A stretch of DNA of 64,000 bases from Ruminiclostridium sp. (GCA_017624025.1 JAGANY010000016.1:1-64000); one strand, 5' to 3'. Shown: positions 48,857-58,470, counted from the first letter of the stretch. Made by a program: numbers and translations. Notes: generated by a model from the letters alone, not told the origin.

Positions 48857-51124
48857 TTATTGGTAATAGTAAGCGTTTTCGGTGTATTCAAATACGGTTC
48901 TTGTGTCGAATAATTCGTTGCACATTCCGTTTACCGATTCGTGGAGCTTCTGGTCATAGTTGTTATCTATAGTGTAATAGATATAATCGCTCTGGAAGGT
49001 ACTTCTGTTGTCGTACTGAACTCCGATTTCCGCAAGAGCGTCTATAAAATCGTCGGGGCTGTAATTTCTGTAGTGAAGTCTGTCCCACATTCCTCTTGTG
49101 AGGCAATATACATATTCATCATCGGTTTTAACGGAATACTTAACGTGGTGTGAAGCGAGCTCCTGGAACTCCTCGCCTGTAACGAACACGGCAGAACCGC
49201 CGTAGTCATTGTAGGATTCGAGAGCGGTAAGGCTTTCGTCATTCTTTTTGATACGATAGAGCATAAATATCTCATCATCGCCTACTGCATCGTCAAGGTT
49301 CTGTTCCTTTGTGGGAACTGTGCCGTATTTGCCGAGAACGGTGAGAGTGTTTGTATAGCTTTCGTAGAGGGTTATACGTGCTAGCTGTGCGAAATCGTCA
49401 TCGCCAATACCGTAGTAGCTTATTGAATATGAATAATCAAGTGCGTTTCTGTGGAGGTATCCCACAAGAAGATTGCCTACAGGTGCCTCGTTATGTCTGC
49501 CGTAGCTTAAATCTGCCTTTAAGTCGGCTTCGAGAGCGGAAAGAAGCTCTTTGTACTGCTCGTCGGTTTCAAATACAGCCTCAAAGTATCTCTTGTCGCT
49601 GTGGGTATTCATAAGGCGGAAAGCCTTAGGCATATCCGTAATATTATAGTAACGGTGATCTCTGAGAGCGTTTACAGACTGCAGGCGATAATCCTCTGTC
49701 GAGTACATATTTTCCCAGAAGCCTTCGCTTTCGTAAACCTCGTCATAGATGTAATATGTTCTTGAAACACGTCTTCCGCTTTTAAGAGTATAGTAGATAT
49801 AGAAGTCTGAGGTTTTGTGAGTGTACGGCTCGAGCTCAGTTGTTTCGTGTCTGCCTGTTTCATCGAACTCAACAGCCATATCGATAATATGCTTATGCTC
49901 GTCGGTAATAAGCTTTATAGCGTCCTCGGAATATACGGTTATATAGTTTCTTGTTGACCTGCCGTAATCCGAGTTATAGTGGTTTACGCTTATTTCAGCA
50001 CTTTCGATAACAGAAGGGGAGGGGATATAGTGTGCGATACCGAAGCCGTCTGTAATAGCGAGAGCGAAACAGATTGCAATACCTCCGCCTAAGGTAAGTA
50101 TATATTTTACGCCGAATTTAAGGATGCCGTTTATCTTCTTATAGTTTACTACTTCGAGGATAAGCATAATTATAAGAAGAATTACGCACATAACGGTTAT
50201 TGTAATTGAGATGCCCGAATAATCGTTATAGTTTATAAGGTCAAAAATCGCTACATAAAGAAGAATAAAGGCAAGTGCAACGATTGTTGAAGCAACAGGG
50301 TAGGAGAACTTGAAAACGAAGGTCTTTCCGATATTTTCCGCACGGCGTTTTTTATAGCTGATGTAAGCGAGGGCGGTAAAAACAACGGTCATAGCTATCG
50401 CATAAACGTAGAACAACGGTGCACTCTCCATAAATATGGATATAGCGTTGCCGATAGGCCAGATTCTTACGACAGGAGAAAGGAAAACCTCTGTATAGGT
50501 ATCGGAAATACCTACACAGTCATAAATCGAAAGGTAGCATCCGAGAGCGGTAATACCGAAAAGTACAATGTTAAGCCCGATAGGATAAAGGATAGCCTCT
50601 GCTACTCTTCCGCAGGCAGTTATTACAGCAATATTAAGTGTTGCAAACATAATAAGGCAGAAGAAACCCTTAAGTGCATACATAGAGATGTTTTCAAAAT
50701 CGTATGAAAAGGGCGGGAAGAAGCTTTCGATAATTGCCGTTATTCCGCAGGATATAAGAAACGGTACAGCGAAGGGGAGTATGGACGAAAGAATGTCAAT
50801 AACGAAACGCTGGTTTCCTGTAATGGGGAGAGAGAGGATGTTGTCGGCCTTTGTTTTCGTATAAAGATGCTTAAGGGAGATAAGAGGGGTAATATAGCTC
50901 ATTGCACATATACCTATTATCGAAATAACGCTCAGTGCAAAAAGCGGAGCATAGATATCGTTGTTTATTACCTCAAAATCCGCGTATTGATCTAAAAGTA
51001 ATGAAGTAACGAGGAGAGGGAAGCCTAAAATCGCAAAGATACAGGAAAAGATAGTACAAAGCTTTACCCGTCCGAGCTGGAAGCCGAAATATGATCTGGT
51101 ATAATTAAAGGTCTTTTCCGTCAT
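48857..51124 (-). CDS. ABC transporter membrane subunit with a large extracellular domain
   Basis: The 755-residue protein (start at 51124, preceded by GGAGG) has about ten hydrophobic helices in residues 20-380, then an extracytoplasmic region of about 370 residues rich in Tyr and Asp. The helical part resembles ABC-2-type permeases of ytrA-linked operons. It overlaps the ATPase by 20 bp. Export of a peptide or antibiotic, or an envelope-stress role, is plausible from context only. Confidence 0.8.
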   Translation of the reverse strand: MTEKTFNYTRSYFGFQLGRVKLCTIFSCIFAILGFPLLVTSLLLDQYADFEVINNDIYAPLFALSVISIIGICAMSYITPLISLKHLYTKTKADNILSLPITGNQRFVIDILSSILPFAVPFLISCGITAIIESFFPPFSYDFENISMYALKGFFCLIMFATLNIAVITACGRVAEAILYPIGLNIVLFGITALGCYLSIYDCVGISDTYTEVFLSPVVRIWPIGNAISIFMESAPLFYVYAIAMTVVFTALAYISYKKRRAENIGKTFVFKFSYPVASTIVALAFILLYVAIFDLINYNDYSGISITITVMCVILLIIMLILEVVNYKKINGILKFGVKYILTLGGGIAICFALAITDGFGIAHYIPSPSVIESAEISVNHYNSDYGRSTRNYITVYSEDAIKLITDEHKHIIDMAVEFDETGRHETTELEPYTHKTSDFYIYYTLKSGRRVSRTYYIYDEVYESEGFWENMYSTEDYRLQSVNALRDHRYYNITDMPKAFRLMNTHSDKRYFEAVFETDEQYKELLSALEADLKADLSYGRHNEAPVGNLLVGYLHRNALDYSYSISYYGIGDDDFAQLARITLYESYTNTLTVLGKYGTVPTKEQNLDDAVGDDEIFMLYRIKKNDESLTALESYNDYGGSAVFVTGEEFQELASHHVKYSVKTDDEYVYCLTRGMWDRLHYRNYSPDDFIDALAEIGVQYDNRSTFQSDYIYYTIDNNYDQKLHESVNGMCNELFDTRTVFEYTENAYYYQ

Positions 51125-51998
51125 AACCGAGCACCTCCATTTCATAAATAAATATCTCATCAAGAGTAAGGGGTATCATATCAACAAAGCGGGGATTGTG
51201 CTTTTCAACAGAGGCACGTATTTCTTCCTCTGTACCCTTTGCAATAATATTTGTAACGCTTCCGCTGTTTTCGATATGTAAAATTTCGATTTCGGGGAAA
51301 TCCTCCTTCGAGGGAGCGGTCGGGAAAGAGGTCTGAACCTTTCTGATGCTTCCCATAACGCTGTCAAGCTCACGGCAGAAGATAATCTTTCCTCCGTGGA
51401 GTAAAGCGGCAGTGTCACAGAATTCCTGTACTTCCTTTAAATTGTGCGAAGAAAGGATAATTGTTGCTCCGTTATCAATCATAGCGTCAATCATCATATT
51501 CTTTACAATAATTCTCATAGTCGGGTCGAGACCGTCGAATGCTTCGTCAAGGAAAATGTACTTTGTACAGCAGGCGATAGCACAGATAACGATAGCCTGT
51601 CTTTTCATACCCTTTGAGAATGTTGAAAGCTTTTTATTCATAGGGAGATTAAGAACACTATGAAGCTTTACGAATTTTTCTTCGGAGAATGTGCGGTAAA
51701 AACGCTTGTAGTAGTTTTTAAGCTGTTTTAAGGTATAGTTTGTGAACTGTATTGTTTCATCGTTTATGAAGCATATCTGTTCCTTTATTTTAACATTATC
51801 GTAAATGTCCTCGCCGTCAATCTTTATGGAGCCCTCCTGTAGCTGATAGATGCCCGATAAAAGACGGAGAATGGTAGATTTACCTGCACCGTTGGAGCCT
51901 AAGAGCCCGAATGCTCTTCCGTCGGGGACAGTCATTGTAACACCGTCGAGAATGACATTTTCATCGAAGCTCAGCTTTACGTCCTTAAGTTCAATCAT
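51105..51998 (-). CDS. ABC transporter ATPase (YtrB/BcrA-like)
   Basis: The 297-residue ATPase has Walker A GSNGAGKST, the degenerate signature FSKGMKRQ, Walker B YIFLDEAFDGLD and the H-loop SSHNLKEV. This pattern fits the drug/envelope-stress exporters controlled by GntR YtrA-type repressors. It overlaps the regulator by 8 bp and the permease by 20 bp. Confidence 0.9.
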   Translation of the reverse strand: MIELKDVKLSFDENVILDGVTMTVPDGRAFGLLGSNGAGKSTILRLLSGIYQLQEGSIKIDGEDIYDNVKIKEQICFINDETIQFTNYTLKQLKNYYKRFYRTFSEEKFVKLHSVLNLPMNKKLSTFSKGMKRQAIVICAIACCTKYIFLDEAFDGLDPTMRIIVKNMMIDAMIDNGATIILSSHNLKEVQEFCDTAALLHGGKIIFCRELDSVMGSIRKVQTSFPTAPSKEDFPEIEILHIENSGSVTNIIAKGTEEEIRASVEKHNPRFVDMIPLTLDEIFIYEMEVLGYDGKDL

Positions 51999-52356
51999 CA
52001 GACTTTTCCTCCTTTATAAGCTTAATAATTTCCTCTTTTGTAATACCTGCCTTAAGGGCTTCGGCGATACTTTCCGAAAGCTCCTTAAGAAGCTTTTTCT
52101 TTATGATTTCTTCGGTAGTCTCTGTTTTTGCCACGTAGCTTCCCTTTGCAGGGATAGAGTAGGTAAGTCCGTTCTGTTCAAGCATAGCGTAAGCCTTCTG
52201 AACAGTATTCGGGTTTATTCCGAGGGATTTTGCTACTTCGCGTACAGCAGGTAGCTTTTCGTTTTCCTTAAGGGTACCGTTTGCGATTAGCTCAGTTATC
52301 TTTGATACAAGCTGTTCGTAAATGGGAGCACCGCCTTCAAGCTGCATTGCAAACAC
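51991..52356 (-). CDS. GntR-family repressor, YtrA subfamily
   Basis: The 121-residue protein has a GntR winged helix (GGAPIYEQLVSKITELIANG, LPAVREVAKSLGINPNTVQKAYAMLEQNGL) and the short helical tail of YtrA proteins. The start is a GTG at 52356, because AAGGAGGT sits seven bases upstream; the ATG four codons in is too far away. It should repress its own ABC operon through the dyad at 52375-52401. Confidence 0.92.
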   Translation of the reverse strand: MFAMQLEGGAPIYEQLVSKITELIANGTLKENEKLPAVREVAKSLGINPNTVQKAYAMLEQNGLTYSIPAKGSYVAKTETTEEIIKKKLLKELSESIAEALKAGITKEEIIKLIKEEKSDD

Positions 52357-52374
52357 TGTATTACCTCCTTGCTT

Positions 52375-52401
52375 AACTGTATTAGTTCAATTAGTACAGT
52401 T
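52375..52401 (-). promoter_or_regulatory. YtrA operator dyad
   Basis: AACTGTATTAG (52375-52385) and its inverted partner TTAGTACAGTT (52391-52401) flank a short centre just downstream of the -10. A further half site, CTAATACAGTT, lies in the promoter spacer (52415-52425). Confidence 0.7.
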
Positions 52402-52404
52402 TGT

Positions 52405-52433
52405 ATTATAACAGCTAATACAGTTTTTGTCAA
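52405..52433 (-). promoter_or_regulatory. Promoter of the ytrA-like operon
   Basis: TTGACA (52428-52433), 17-bp spacer, TATAAT (52405-52410), with TGT before the -10. Confidence 0.85.
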
Positions 52434-52537
52434 TAGCTTTTTTTGAAAAAATTTCATAAGTGTTAGTAAAAAACATCCAAAAAACTTTCTCTCCGCATAA
52501 AAAAAGAGGTTAAAACATAGAAAAAGAAAAAATCCTG

Positions 52538-52566
52538 TTGCATTGTCGTACTAAAAGTTCTATAAT
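52538..52566 (+). promoter_or_regulatory. Promoter of the Kef-type antiporter gene
   Basis: TTGCAT (52538-52543), 17-bp spacer, TATAAT (52561-52566). Confidence 0.65.
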
Positions 52567-52608
52567 ATCAAAGGTTTAAATTTATATAGTACAGAAAGAA
52601 GAAAAGAA

Positions 52609-53811
52609 ATGGAAACAACAATAGAATTATTTAAAGACCTCGCTATTATAATATTAGCGGCAAAGGTATGTGGAATCTGGGCAAAGAAGCTTAAAGCACC
52701 CCAGGTAGTAGGCGAAATAATCGCCGGTCTTCTTATCGGACCCAGCGTTCTCGGACTTGTGGACCAGTCGGATATACTCGCATCAATGGCGGAAATCGGC
52801 GTAGTTCTTCTTATGTTCGGTGCAGGACTTGAAACGAATTTCAAGGAGCTTATGAAAACAGGACCTAAGGCTCTGCTTGTTGCAGTGGTAGGCGTTTTTG
52901 TTCCTCTTCTCGGCGGCTTCCTGCTTTACGGCTGTTTTTACGGCTTCGGGGATATGGGAAGCGACGAGTTTTACAGAGGCGTATTTATCGGTACGATTAT
53001 GACCGCTACTTCTGTAGGTATAACTGTCCAGACCTTAAAGGAGCTCGGAAAGCTTAAAAGCGAAATAGGAACACTTGTTGTAAGTGCGGCAATTATCGAC
53101 GACGTTATCGGTATTATTGTGCTTACATTTGTAATCGGTATGAAAACTCCCGACTCGAACCCTCTCGACGTTATAAAGAACACAGGCTTTTTCTTCCTCT
53201 TCTGTGTGCTTGCGGGAATAATCTGTTATTACGTTTTCAAGTATATCGACAAGCGTCACCCTCACCAGAGACGTATTCCGATTTTAGGACTTGCTCTCTG
53301 TATGATAATGGCATATTCTGCCGAGCATTTCTTTGGTATCGCTGATATTACAGGTGCTTATGTTGCTGGGCTTATTCTTTGTAACCTTCGTGATTCAGAG
53401 TATATTGCGGAAAAAATGGATATAAGCTCATATATGCTTTTTGGTCCTGTTTTCTTCGCAAGTATCGGTCTTAAAACAGAATTTTCGGGCTTCACTCCCG
53501 CACTTTTAGGCTTCTCTCTCCTTTTCGTCACGGTTGCACTTTTAACTAAGATAATCGGCTGTGGTGCGATAGCTAAGCTTTTCAAGTACAACATAAAGGA
53601 CAGCCTTAAAGTAGGCGTGGGTATGATGACAAGAGGCGAGGTAGCCCTTATCGTTGCACAGAAGGGACTTTCGGTAGGACTTCTTGACCCGTTATATTTT
53701 ACCTCTGTAATTCTTCTTATAATAGTTTCATCCATTCTTACCCCTATTATAATGAAGCTTCTCTTCAGAGGGGAAAAGAGCACAGCAGAGAATGCTGTTG
53801 TAACGGAATAG
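52609..53811 (+). CDS. CPA2-family cation:proton antiporter (KefB/NapA type)
   Basis: The 400-residue membrane protein has the CPA2 pattern: PQVVGEIIAGLLIGPSVLG, GVVLLMFGAGLETNFKEL, SAAIIDDVIGIIVL (the ion-binding DD) and MTRGEVALIVAQKGLSVGLL near the end. It lacks the C-terminal RCK/TrkA-N domain of KefB, so it is a bare transporter. It exchanges K+ or Na+ for H+. Monocistronic. Confidence 0.9.
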   Translation: METTIELFKDLAIIILAAKVCGIWAKKLKAPQVVGEIIAGLLIGPSVLGLVDQSDILASMAEIGVVLLMFGAGLETNFKELMKTGPKALLVAVVGVFVPLLGGFLLYGCFYGFGDMGSDEFYRGVFIGTIMTATSVGITVQTLKELGKLKSEIGTLVVSAAIIDDVIGIIVLTFVIGMKTPDSNPLDVIKNTGFFFLFCVLAGIICYYVFKYIDKRHPHQRRIPILGLALCMIMAYSAEHFFGIADITGAYVAGLILCNLRDSEYIAEKMDISSYMLFGPVFFASIGLKTEFSGFTPALLGFSLLFVTVALLTKIIGCGAIAKLFKYNIKDSLKVGVGMMTRGEVALIVAQKGLSVGLLDPLYFTSVILLIIVSSILTPIIMKLLFRGEKSTAENAVVTE

Positions 53812-53820
53812 TCTTTTATT

Positions 53821-53964
53821 GATGAATAATGAAAAATGAATGATGAATGATTAAGGTGTCCGTCTTCGACGGACGGATTTAAATAAGATTTTAAGTCTGA
53901 GTACTTTTTAGCCAATTATTTAAATTAATGCCCAGTGGCCGTATCCTAATTATTCATCATTCAG
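53821..53964. repeat. Family 3 element, complete copy
   Basis: The left end GATGAATAATGAAAAATG and right end TAATTATTCATCATTC are inverted copies. The hairpin is GTCCGTC-TTCG-ACGGAC followed by GGATTT. It begins 10 bp after the antiporter stop codon. Confidence 0.75.
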
Positions 53965-53967
53965 CTG

Positions 53968-53998
53968 ACCACAGTGTATATTACGCTGTGGTTTTTAT
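53968..53998 (+). terminator. Terminator after the antiporter
   Basis: ACCACAG pairs with CTGTGGT, followed by TTTTATAT. Confidence 0.65.
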
Positions 53999-54010
53999 AT
54001 AATATTTTGT

Positions 54011-54039
54011 TTGACATTTACAGATAGCTGTGATATAAT
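54011..54039 (+). promoter_or_regulatory. Promoter of the zinc-ribbon membrane protein gene
   Basis: TTGACA (54011-54016), 17-bp spacer, TATAAT (54034-54039). Confidence 0.85.
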
Positions 54040-54105
54040 TTATTTAATTGTAAGATAATAACGCAAGATACGTTTTTAAGGCGTTTTTTAAGGAAAGGAA
54101 TCGTT

Positions 54106-55095
54106 ATGGCAGTTATTTATTGTCCCCAGTGTGACAGTGAAATTCCCGAAAAGGTAGCTATCTGTCCGAGCTGTGGCTTTAATCTTGATACATACGCTGA
54201 GGAAGAGCAGGACGAACAGTTTAACAGCCTTCTTAATGCGGCAAACAAAAAGCTCAGTGAAGACAACGGAGAAGCCGCTCCCGAAGGAGAAAAGAGTAAT
54301 TCCACTATTTCACAGAGTCAGATTGACGCACTTCTCGGAGGAAATATTGTTGACCTTTCGGGAAGCGGAAAGCCAAAGAAAACTGTAAAAAAAGAATCGG
54401 AAAAGCCTCCCGTAAGCAAGATTGCAGAGGAAAAGCCTCTTGAAAAAGAGAAAGCGGAAGAAAAGTCTCCCGAAGCTGCTGAAACAGCAGTAAAAGAAGC
54501 TGTGGAAGAGACAGAAACGTTTGAAGCTGCTCCGGCTGTATCTGCTCCCGCTGCAAAGAAAAGCGGCAATATTTCAGCAATTGTTACTGTTGCGGCGGTA
54601 GTTGTCGCACTTGCTTTAGGTTTTTGCATTTCGCTTTTAATGTTTGGTAACGTTATAAAAACCCCCGAAGAATCCTTCGCTATAAAAGCGGCGAATGCTG
54701 TAAACAGCAAGCTCAGCGTTAATGAAAATCTCTGTGTTTATAAGGCTTATGTAAAGCTCGGTGCGGCTTCGGACGAATGCATTATTTATGCAATAACCGA
54801 CTATAAGGATACTGTTTCCGCATCAAAATACCGTGTTGTAATAAATAAAGAAGACGAAAACATAATAAACATATACTATACTGTTGACGAAAACAGTGCG
54901 GAATATCTTGCTATGAAAAACAGCGAGGATCCCGAGGTTCGTATCCAGGCAAGCGTTTTAAAGAACTATTCCGATTCTATCGAAGACGCACACCGTGAAA
55001 TCTCTATCGGAACTCCGTCCTGGAAAAGCGTTGATATTTCTACAATCAACAGCAATATTACGTCCAGACCAACAAAGAATACTGCTGAGGAATAA
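54106..55095 (+). CDS. Zinc-ribbon membrane protein with a FliM-like N-terminal peptide motif
   Basis: The 329-residue protein has an N-terminal zinc ribbon (C6, C9, C20, C23), then a disordered Lys/Glu/Ala-rich stretch, one TM helix (about 152-181) and an extracytoplasmic domain of about 145 residues. Residues 69-79, SQSQIDALLGG, match the N-terminal switch peptide of FliM/FliY (LSQDEIDALL). No flagellar gene is nearby. The function is unknown. A GGAAAGGA RBS and a consensus promoter lie upstream. Confidence 0.8.
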   Translation: MAVIYCPQCDSEIPEKVAICPSCGFNLDTYAEEEQDEQFNSLLNAANKKLSEDNGEAAPEGEKSNSTISQSQIDALLGGNIVDLSGSGKPKKTVKKESEKPPVSKIAEEKPLEKEKAEEKSPEAAETAVKEAVEETETFEAAPAVSAPAAKKSGNISAIVTVAAVVVALALGFCISLLMFGNVIKTPEESFAIKAANAVNSKLSVNENLCVYKAYVKLGAASDECIIYAITDYKDTVSASKYRVVINKEDENIINIYYTVDENSAEYLAMKNSEDPEVRIQASVLKNYSDSIEDAHREISIGTPSWKSVDISTINSNITSRPTKNTAEE

Positions 55096-55119
55096 GCAGG
55101 CTTTCGGGGAGGAAATACA

Positions 55120-55860
55120 TTGAATATTTTTGCGGTTTACAGCCTGCCTCAGCTTTTATTTCTGTTCTATCTTTTCTGTAATATAGGCTGGGTCATAGAA
55201 TCAACGGTAGAGACCCTTTACCGTAAAAGCTTCATAAACAGAGGCTTTTTAAAAGGTCCGTATATACCGATTTACGGTTTTGGCGGTGTGACAATACTTG
55301 TGTGTTGTATGCCCTTTAACGAGAACGGCTTTCTCGTTTATCTTGTAGGTGTTCTTTCCTGTACGACCCTCGAATATTTCGTGGGCTGGGTTATGGAATC
55401 TATTTTCCAGAAGCAGTTCTGGGACTACAGTATGCTTAAATTCACCTATAAGAACCGTATATCCCTTATTCCGTCCCTTTTCTGGGGACTTCTGTCGCTG
55501 TTTATGGTCTATATCCTTTATGATATAGTTGATGCAGTGGTAAACTTTATACCTTTGAATTTCGTAGCAATCTATGATATAGTTTTCTCGCTTATTATGG
55601 CTGTGGATATTTTTATAAGCGTTTCAAGTCATATCCACTTCAAGGAATATCTCAAGAAATTCCCTGCAGAAAAGGCGAAGAAGCTTTTAAGAAACAAGTA
55701 CATACGCCTCGGCGGTGAGGTTATTAAACGCCGACAGAGAAGAATTGTGCGTATGTTCGAACGGTTAAGATCGGAAATACTCGATAATGATGATGATTGG
55801 TTCGAGGAATTTCCCGAAATGGAAGACGAGAGAGAGGAAAAAGAATCCGCAAAGGAGTAA
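55120..55860 (+). CDS. CmpB-family putative ABC transporter membrane protein
   Basis: The 246-residue protein has about five TM helices and the conserved features of Firmicutes 'putative ABC transporter permease' (CmpB) proteins: FCNIGWVIESTVETL, RGFLKGPYIPIYGFGGVT and TTLEYFVGWVMESIF. The start codon is TTG at 55120, set by GGGGAGG eight bases upstream. The acidic C-terminus is soluble. The HD gene starts seven bases later. Confidence 0.82.
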   Translation: MNIFAVYSLPQLLFLFYLFCNIGWVIESTVETLYRKSFINRGFLKGPYIPIYGFGGVTILVCCMPFNENGFLVYLVGVLSCTTLEYFVGWVMESIFQKQFWDYSMLKFTYKNRISLIPSLFWGLLSLFMVYILYDIVDAVVNFIPLNFVAIYDIVFSLIMAVDIFISVSSHIHFKEYLKKFPAEKAKKLLRNKYIRLGGEVIKRRQRRIVRMFERLRSEILDNDDDWFEEFPEMEDEREEKESAKE

Positions 55861-55867
55861 TCTCTTT

Positions 55868-56554
55868 ATGAAGAATAATCCCGAGTTTCAGAAAGCAGTC
55901 TCCACGGTACTTGACAGTAAAAATCTCCAGCTTACAAAAACCTTTACCCAGCACGGGAATGTATCCGTTTTTGCCCACTCTATGGCTGTGGCGGCATACA
56001 GCAAGATGCTGGCTGATAAGCTTAAGCTTAAATATGACAGCGAAAGCCTCGTAAGAGGGGCAATGCTTCACGATTTCTTTCTTTACGACTGGCACGAGAC
56101 ATCAAATATCGGCGACGGTCTTCACGGCTTTGCTCATCCTTATACTGCTTCTAAAAACGCAATCCGTGAATTTAAGCTTAGTCCCCGTGAGCTTGATATA
56201 ATAAGAAAGCATATGTGGCCGCTTACCTTTACGAAGCTTCCGAAATACCGTGAAAGCTGGCTTGTGTGTGCGGTAGATAAGTATTGTTCGGTTCTTGAGA
56301 CCTTTAAGCTCAACAAGTACAACGATTTCAGCTTCGTAAACCCGAAGCTTATAAAGAAGCTTCAGCAGGAAAGAGAGCTTAATCTTCGTCTCGAAGAAGG
56401 CAAGGGAAAGCTTAAGGAGTATATCCACCGTACGAACGAAGAAGCTGCTGAAAAGCAGAAGGAAGCAAGAAAAAAGATTTCCGAATTAAGAAAAAACAAC
56501 AATCAGCCAAAGAATATTAGCAGATATGAGCAGTATAAAGCAAGAAAAGGTTAA
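55868..56554 (+). CDS. HD-domain phosphohydrolase
   Basis: The 228-residue protein (start at 55868 after AAAGGAG) carries the HD metal-binding set: VFAHSMAVAAYS, GAMLHDFFLYDWH, the His of FAHPYTASKNA and VCAVDKYCSVLE. Substrates of the family are nucleotides or phosphate esters; this one is not assigned. The basic C-terminal tail (about 185-228) is coiled-coil-like. Confidence 0.85.
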   Translation: MKNNPEFQKAVSTVLDSKNLQLTKTFTQHGNVSVFAHSMAVAAYSKMLADKLKLKYDSESLVRGAMLHDFFLYDWHETSNIGDGLHGFAHPYTASKNAIREFKLSPRELDIIRKHMWPLTFTKLPKYRESWLVCAVDKYCSVLETFKLNKYNDFSFVNPKLIKKLQQERELNLRLEEGKGKLKEYIHRTNEEAAEKQKEARKKISELRKNNNQPKNISRYEQYKARKG

Positions 56555-56571
56555 AAATCCAACATTTTCTA

Positions 56572-56600
56572 TTGACAATACGCTATTACTGTGATACAAT
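56572..56600 (+). promoter_or_regulatory. Promoter of the SAM riboswitch-metK unit
   Basis: TTGACA (56572-56577), 17-bp spacer, TACAAT (56595-56600). Confidence 0.8.
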
Positions 56601-56616
56601 TACAAAGTAAACAAAA

Positions 56617-56763
56617 AGTCCTTATCAAGAGCAGCGGAGGAACAGGTCCTGTGAAGCTGCGGCAACCGTTCGGAAACGAAAATGGTGCCAATTCCTGCGT
56701 CGAAAGACGGAAGATGAGGGAGTACGAAAAAATTACGGCTCCCATAATAGGGAGCTTTTTTGT
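56617..56763 (+). ncRNA. SAM-I riboswitch (S-box) with terminator
   Basis: The S-box core is clear: CTTATCAAGAG at 56621-56631, GGAGGAACAGGTCCTGTGAA, GCGGCAACC, a variable stem, AATGGTGCCAATTCC and GATGAGGGAG closing P1 by 56722. The terminator GCTCCC-ATAATA-GGGAGC (56738-56755) with TTTTTTG follows. The 3' side of P1 (GGGAG) can pair with CTCC of the terminator to form the antiterminator. High SAM should shut off metK. Confidence 0.95.
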
Positions 56764-56802
56764 TTAGAATAAAACCAATAAAAAAGAAAGGAACAAAGAA
56801 AA

Positions 56803-57978
56803 ATGGCAAAATTTTTATTTACCTCTGAAAGCGTTACAGAAGGACATCCCGATAAAATCTGTGACAGAATTTCCGACAGCGTTTTAGACGCACTTTTAGC
56901 ACAGGACCCTATGTCCCGTGTAGCTTGCGAAACCTGCACAACAACAGGTCTCGTTATGGTTATGGGCGAAATTACAACAAAGGCTGTAATTGATATCCCT
57001 GCTATTGTTCGTGAAACAGTACGCGAAATCGGTTATGACAATGCTGAATACGGTTTCGACTGCAACACCTGTGCAGTTATGACAACTCTCGATAAGCAGT
57101 CCCCCGATATCGCTATGGGCGTTGACAACGCTCTCGAAGGCAGAGAAGAAAACGCTATGGATACAGGTGCAGGCGACCAGGGTATGATGTTCGGTTACGC
57201 TTGTACAGAAACTCCCGAGCTTATGCCTCTTCCTATCTCTCTTGCACAGAAGCTTGCAAAGAAGCTTACAGACGTAAGAAAGAGCAGCGAACTCGATTAT
57301 CTCCTTCCCGACGGTAAGTCCCAGGTTACAGTTGAATATGATGACGGAAAGCCCGTAAGAGTTGATACAGTAGTTATCTCCTCTCAGCATAAGGCTTCCG
57401 CAACTCTCGAACAGATCCGTAAGGATGTAATCGAAAAGATCATCAAGACAACAATCCCCGCAAATCTCCTCGATGAAAATACAAAGTACTATGTAAACCC
57501 CACAGGCCGTTTCGTTGTAGGCGGACCTCAGGGCGACAGCGGTCTTACAGGCCGTAAGATAATCGTTGATACATACGGCGGTTACGCAAGACACGGCGGC
57601 GGTGCTTTCTCCGGTAAGGACCCGACAAAGGTTGACCGTTCCGCTGCTTACGCTGCAAGATATGTAGCTAAGAATATCGTAGCAGCAGGTCTCGCTGAAA
57701 AGTGTGAAGTTGAACTTGCTTACGCAATCGGCGTAGCTAAGCCCGTTTCCGTATTCGTTGATACTTTCGGTACAGGTAAGGTAGGCGACGATAAGATCAG
57801 CGAAGCAGTAAACAAGGTATTTGACCTCCGTCCCGCTGCTATCATCTCCACTCTCGAACTCAGAAAGCCCCAGTATAAGGAGCTTTCCGCATACGGCCAC
57901 ATGGGTAGAGAAGAACTCGGCGTAGCATGGGAAAAGACAGACAAGGTTGACGCTCTTAAGGCAGCAATCAACGGCTGA
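56803..57978 (+). CDS. metK: S-adenosylmethionine synthetase
   Basis: The 391-residue enzyme makes SAM from methionine and ATP. It shows [19 protein letters not shown], the signature [12 protein letters not shown] and [16 protein letters not shown]. Normal length and strong codon bias. RBS GAAAGGAAC precedes the ATG. It is controlled by the SAM-I riboswitch directly upstream. Confidence 0.98.
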   Translation: MAKFLFTSESVTEGHPDKICDRISDSVLDALLAQDPMSRVACETCTTTGLVMVMGEITTKAVIDIPAIVRETVREIGYDNAEYGFDCNTCAVMTTLDKQSPDIAMGVDNALEGREENAMDTGAGDQGMMFGYACTETPELMPLPISLAQKLAKKLTDVRKSSELDYLLPDGKSQVTVEYDDGKPVRVDTVVISSQHKASATLEQIRKDVIEKIIKTTIPANLLDENTKYYVNPTGRFVVGGPQGDSGLTGRKIIVDTYGGYARHGGGAFSGKDPTKVDRSAAYAARYVAKNIVAAGLAEKCEVELAYAIGVAKPVSVFVDTFGTGKVGDDKISEAVNKVFDLRPAAIISTLELRKPQYKELSAYGHMGREELGVAWEKTDKVDALKAAING

Positions 57979-58031
57979 TTATAAAAATATCCGTAAGGGT
58001 ATCGTTTTTATAGAAACAGTATAAGTATTTA

Positions 58032-58197
58032 TCGGGAGAAACCTTTCTGAAGAAAGGCTTTCTCCCGAACCCACTTCCAAAGACTTTTAATATAAATTCA
58101 AGACCCACAGGATTACTCTGTGGGTCTTGAATTTAAACTGAAAGTTTTCGGAAGGGAGTATGAGGGAAATCCCTTTTTCAAAAGGGTTTCCCTCAAT
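58032..58197. repeat. Family 1 structured inverted repeat, copy B
   Basis: Same arms as 4144-4310 (gggagaaacctttctg and its inverted partner gagggaaatccctttttc). The central perfect stem is a different sequence (58094-58110 with 58118-58134), so the pairing is kept while bases change. The rest of the 492-bp gap (58198-58410) shows no gene I can support. Confidence 0.8.
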
Positions 58198-58410
58198 AAT
58201 ACCCGTACTGATTTTAAAGAAATGATACCTTTACAGGATTATCTTTGCGAGGATGAAACGGGGGCTTTGAAGTATTCGCCGTATCCGAGACTGTCGGCAT
58301 TAACGCTTGAAACAGGTTTCTGAACAGCTGAGGTTGTTTGTGTTTTTAACATATATAAGCTGTTATGTCAAATATATCCGCTTTCTTTTCTTGTTTATAT
58401 TGTTAATCTA

Positions 58411-58439
58411 TTGACAAACAATGTCTTAAATTGTATAAT
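58411..58439 (+). promoter_or_regulatory. Promoter of the secreted FnIII protein gene
   Basis: TTGACA (58411-58416), 17-bp spacer, TATAAT (58434-58439). Confidence 0.85.
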
Positions 58440-58470
58440 ATAATAAAATATATATTTGGGGGGATTCTTT

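Noticed and set aside
58120..58323. Plus-strand open frame of 67 codons ending LETGF
   Set aside because: The first half is family 1 repeat. The last 35 codons look somewhat protein-like but have no RBS or start and could at most be a remnant.
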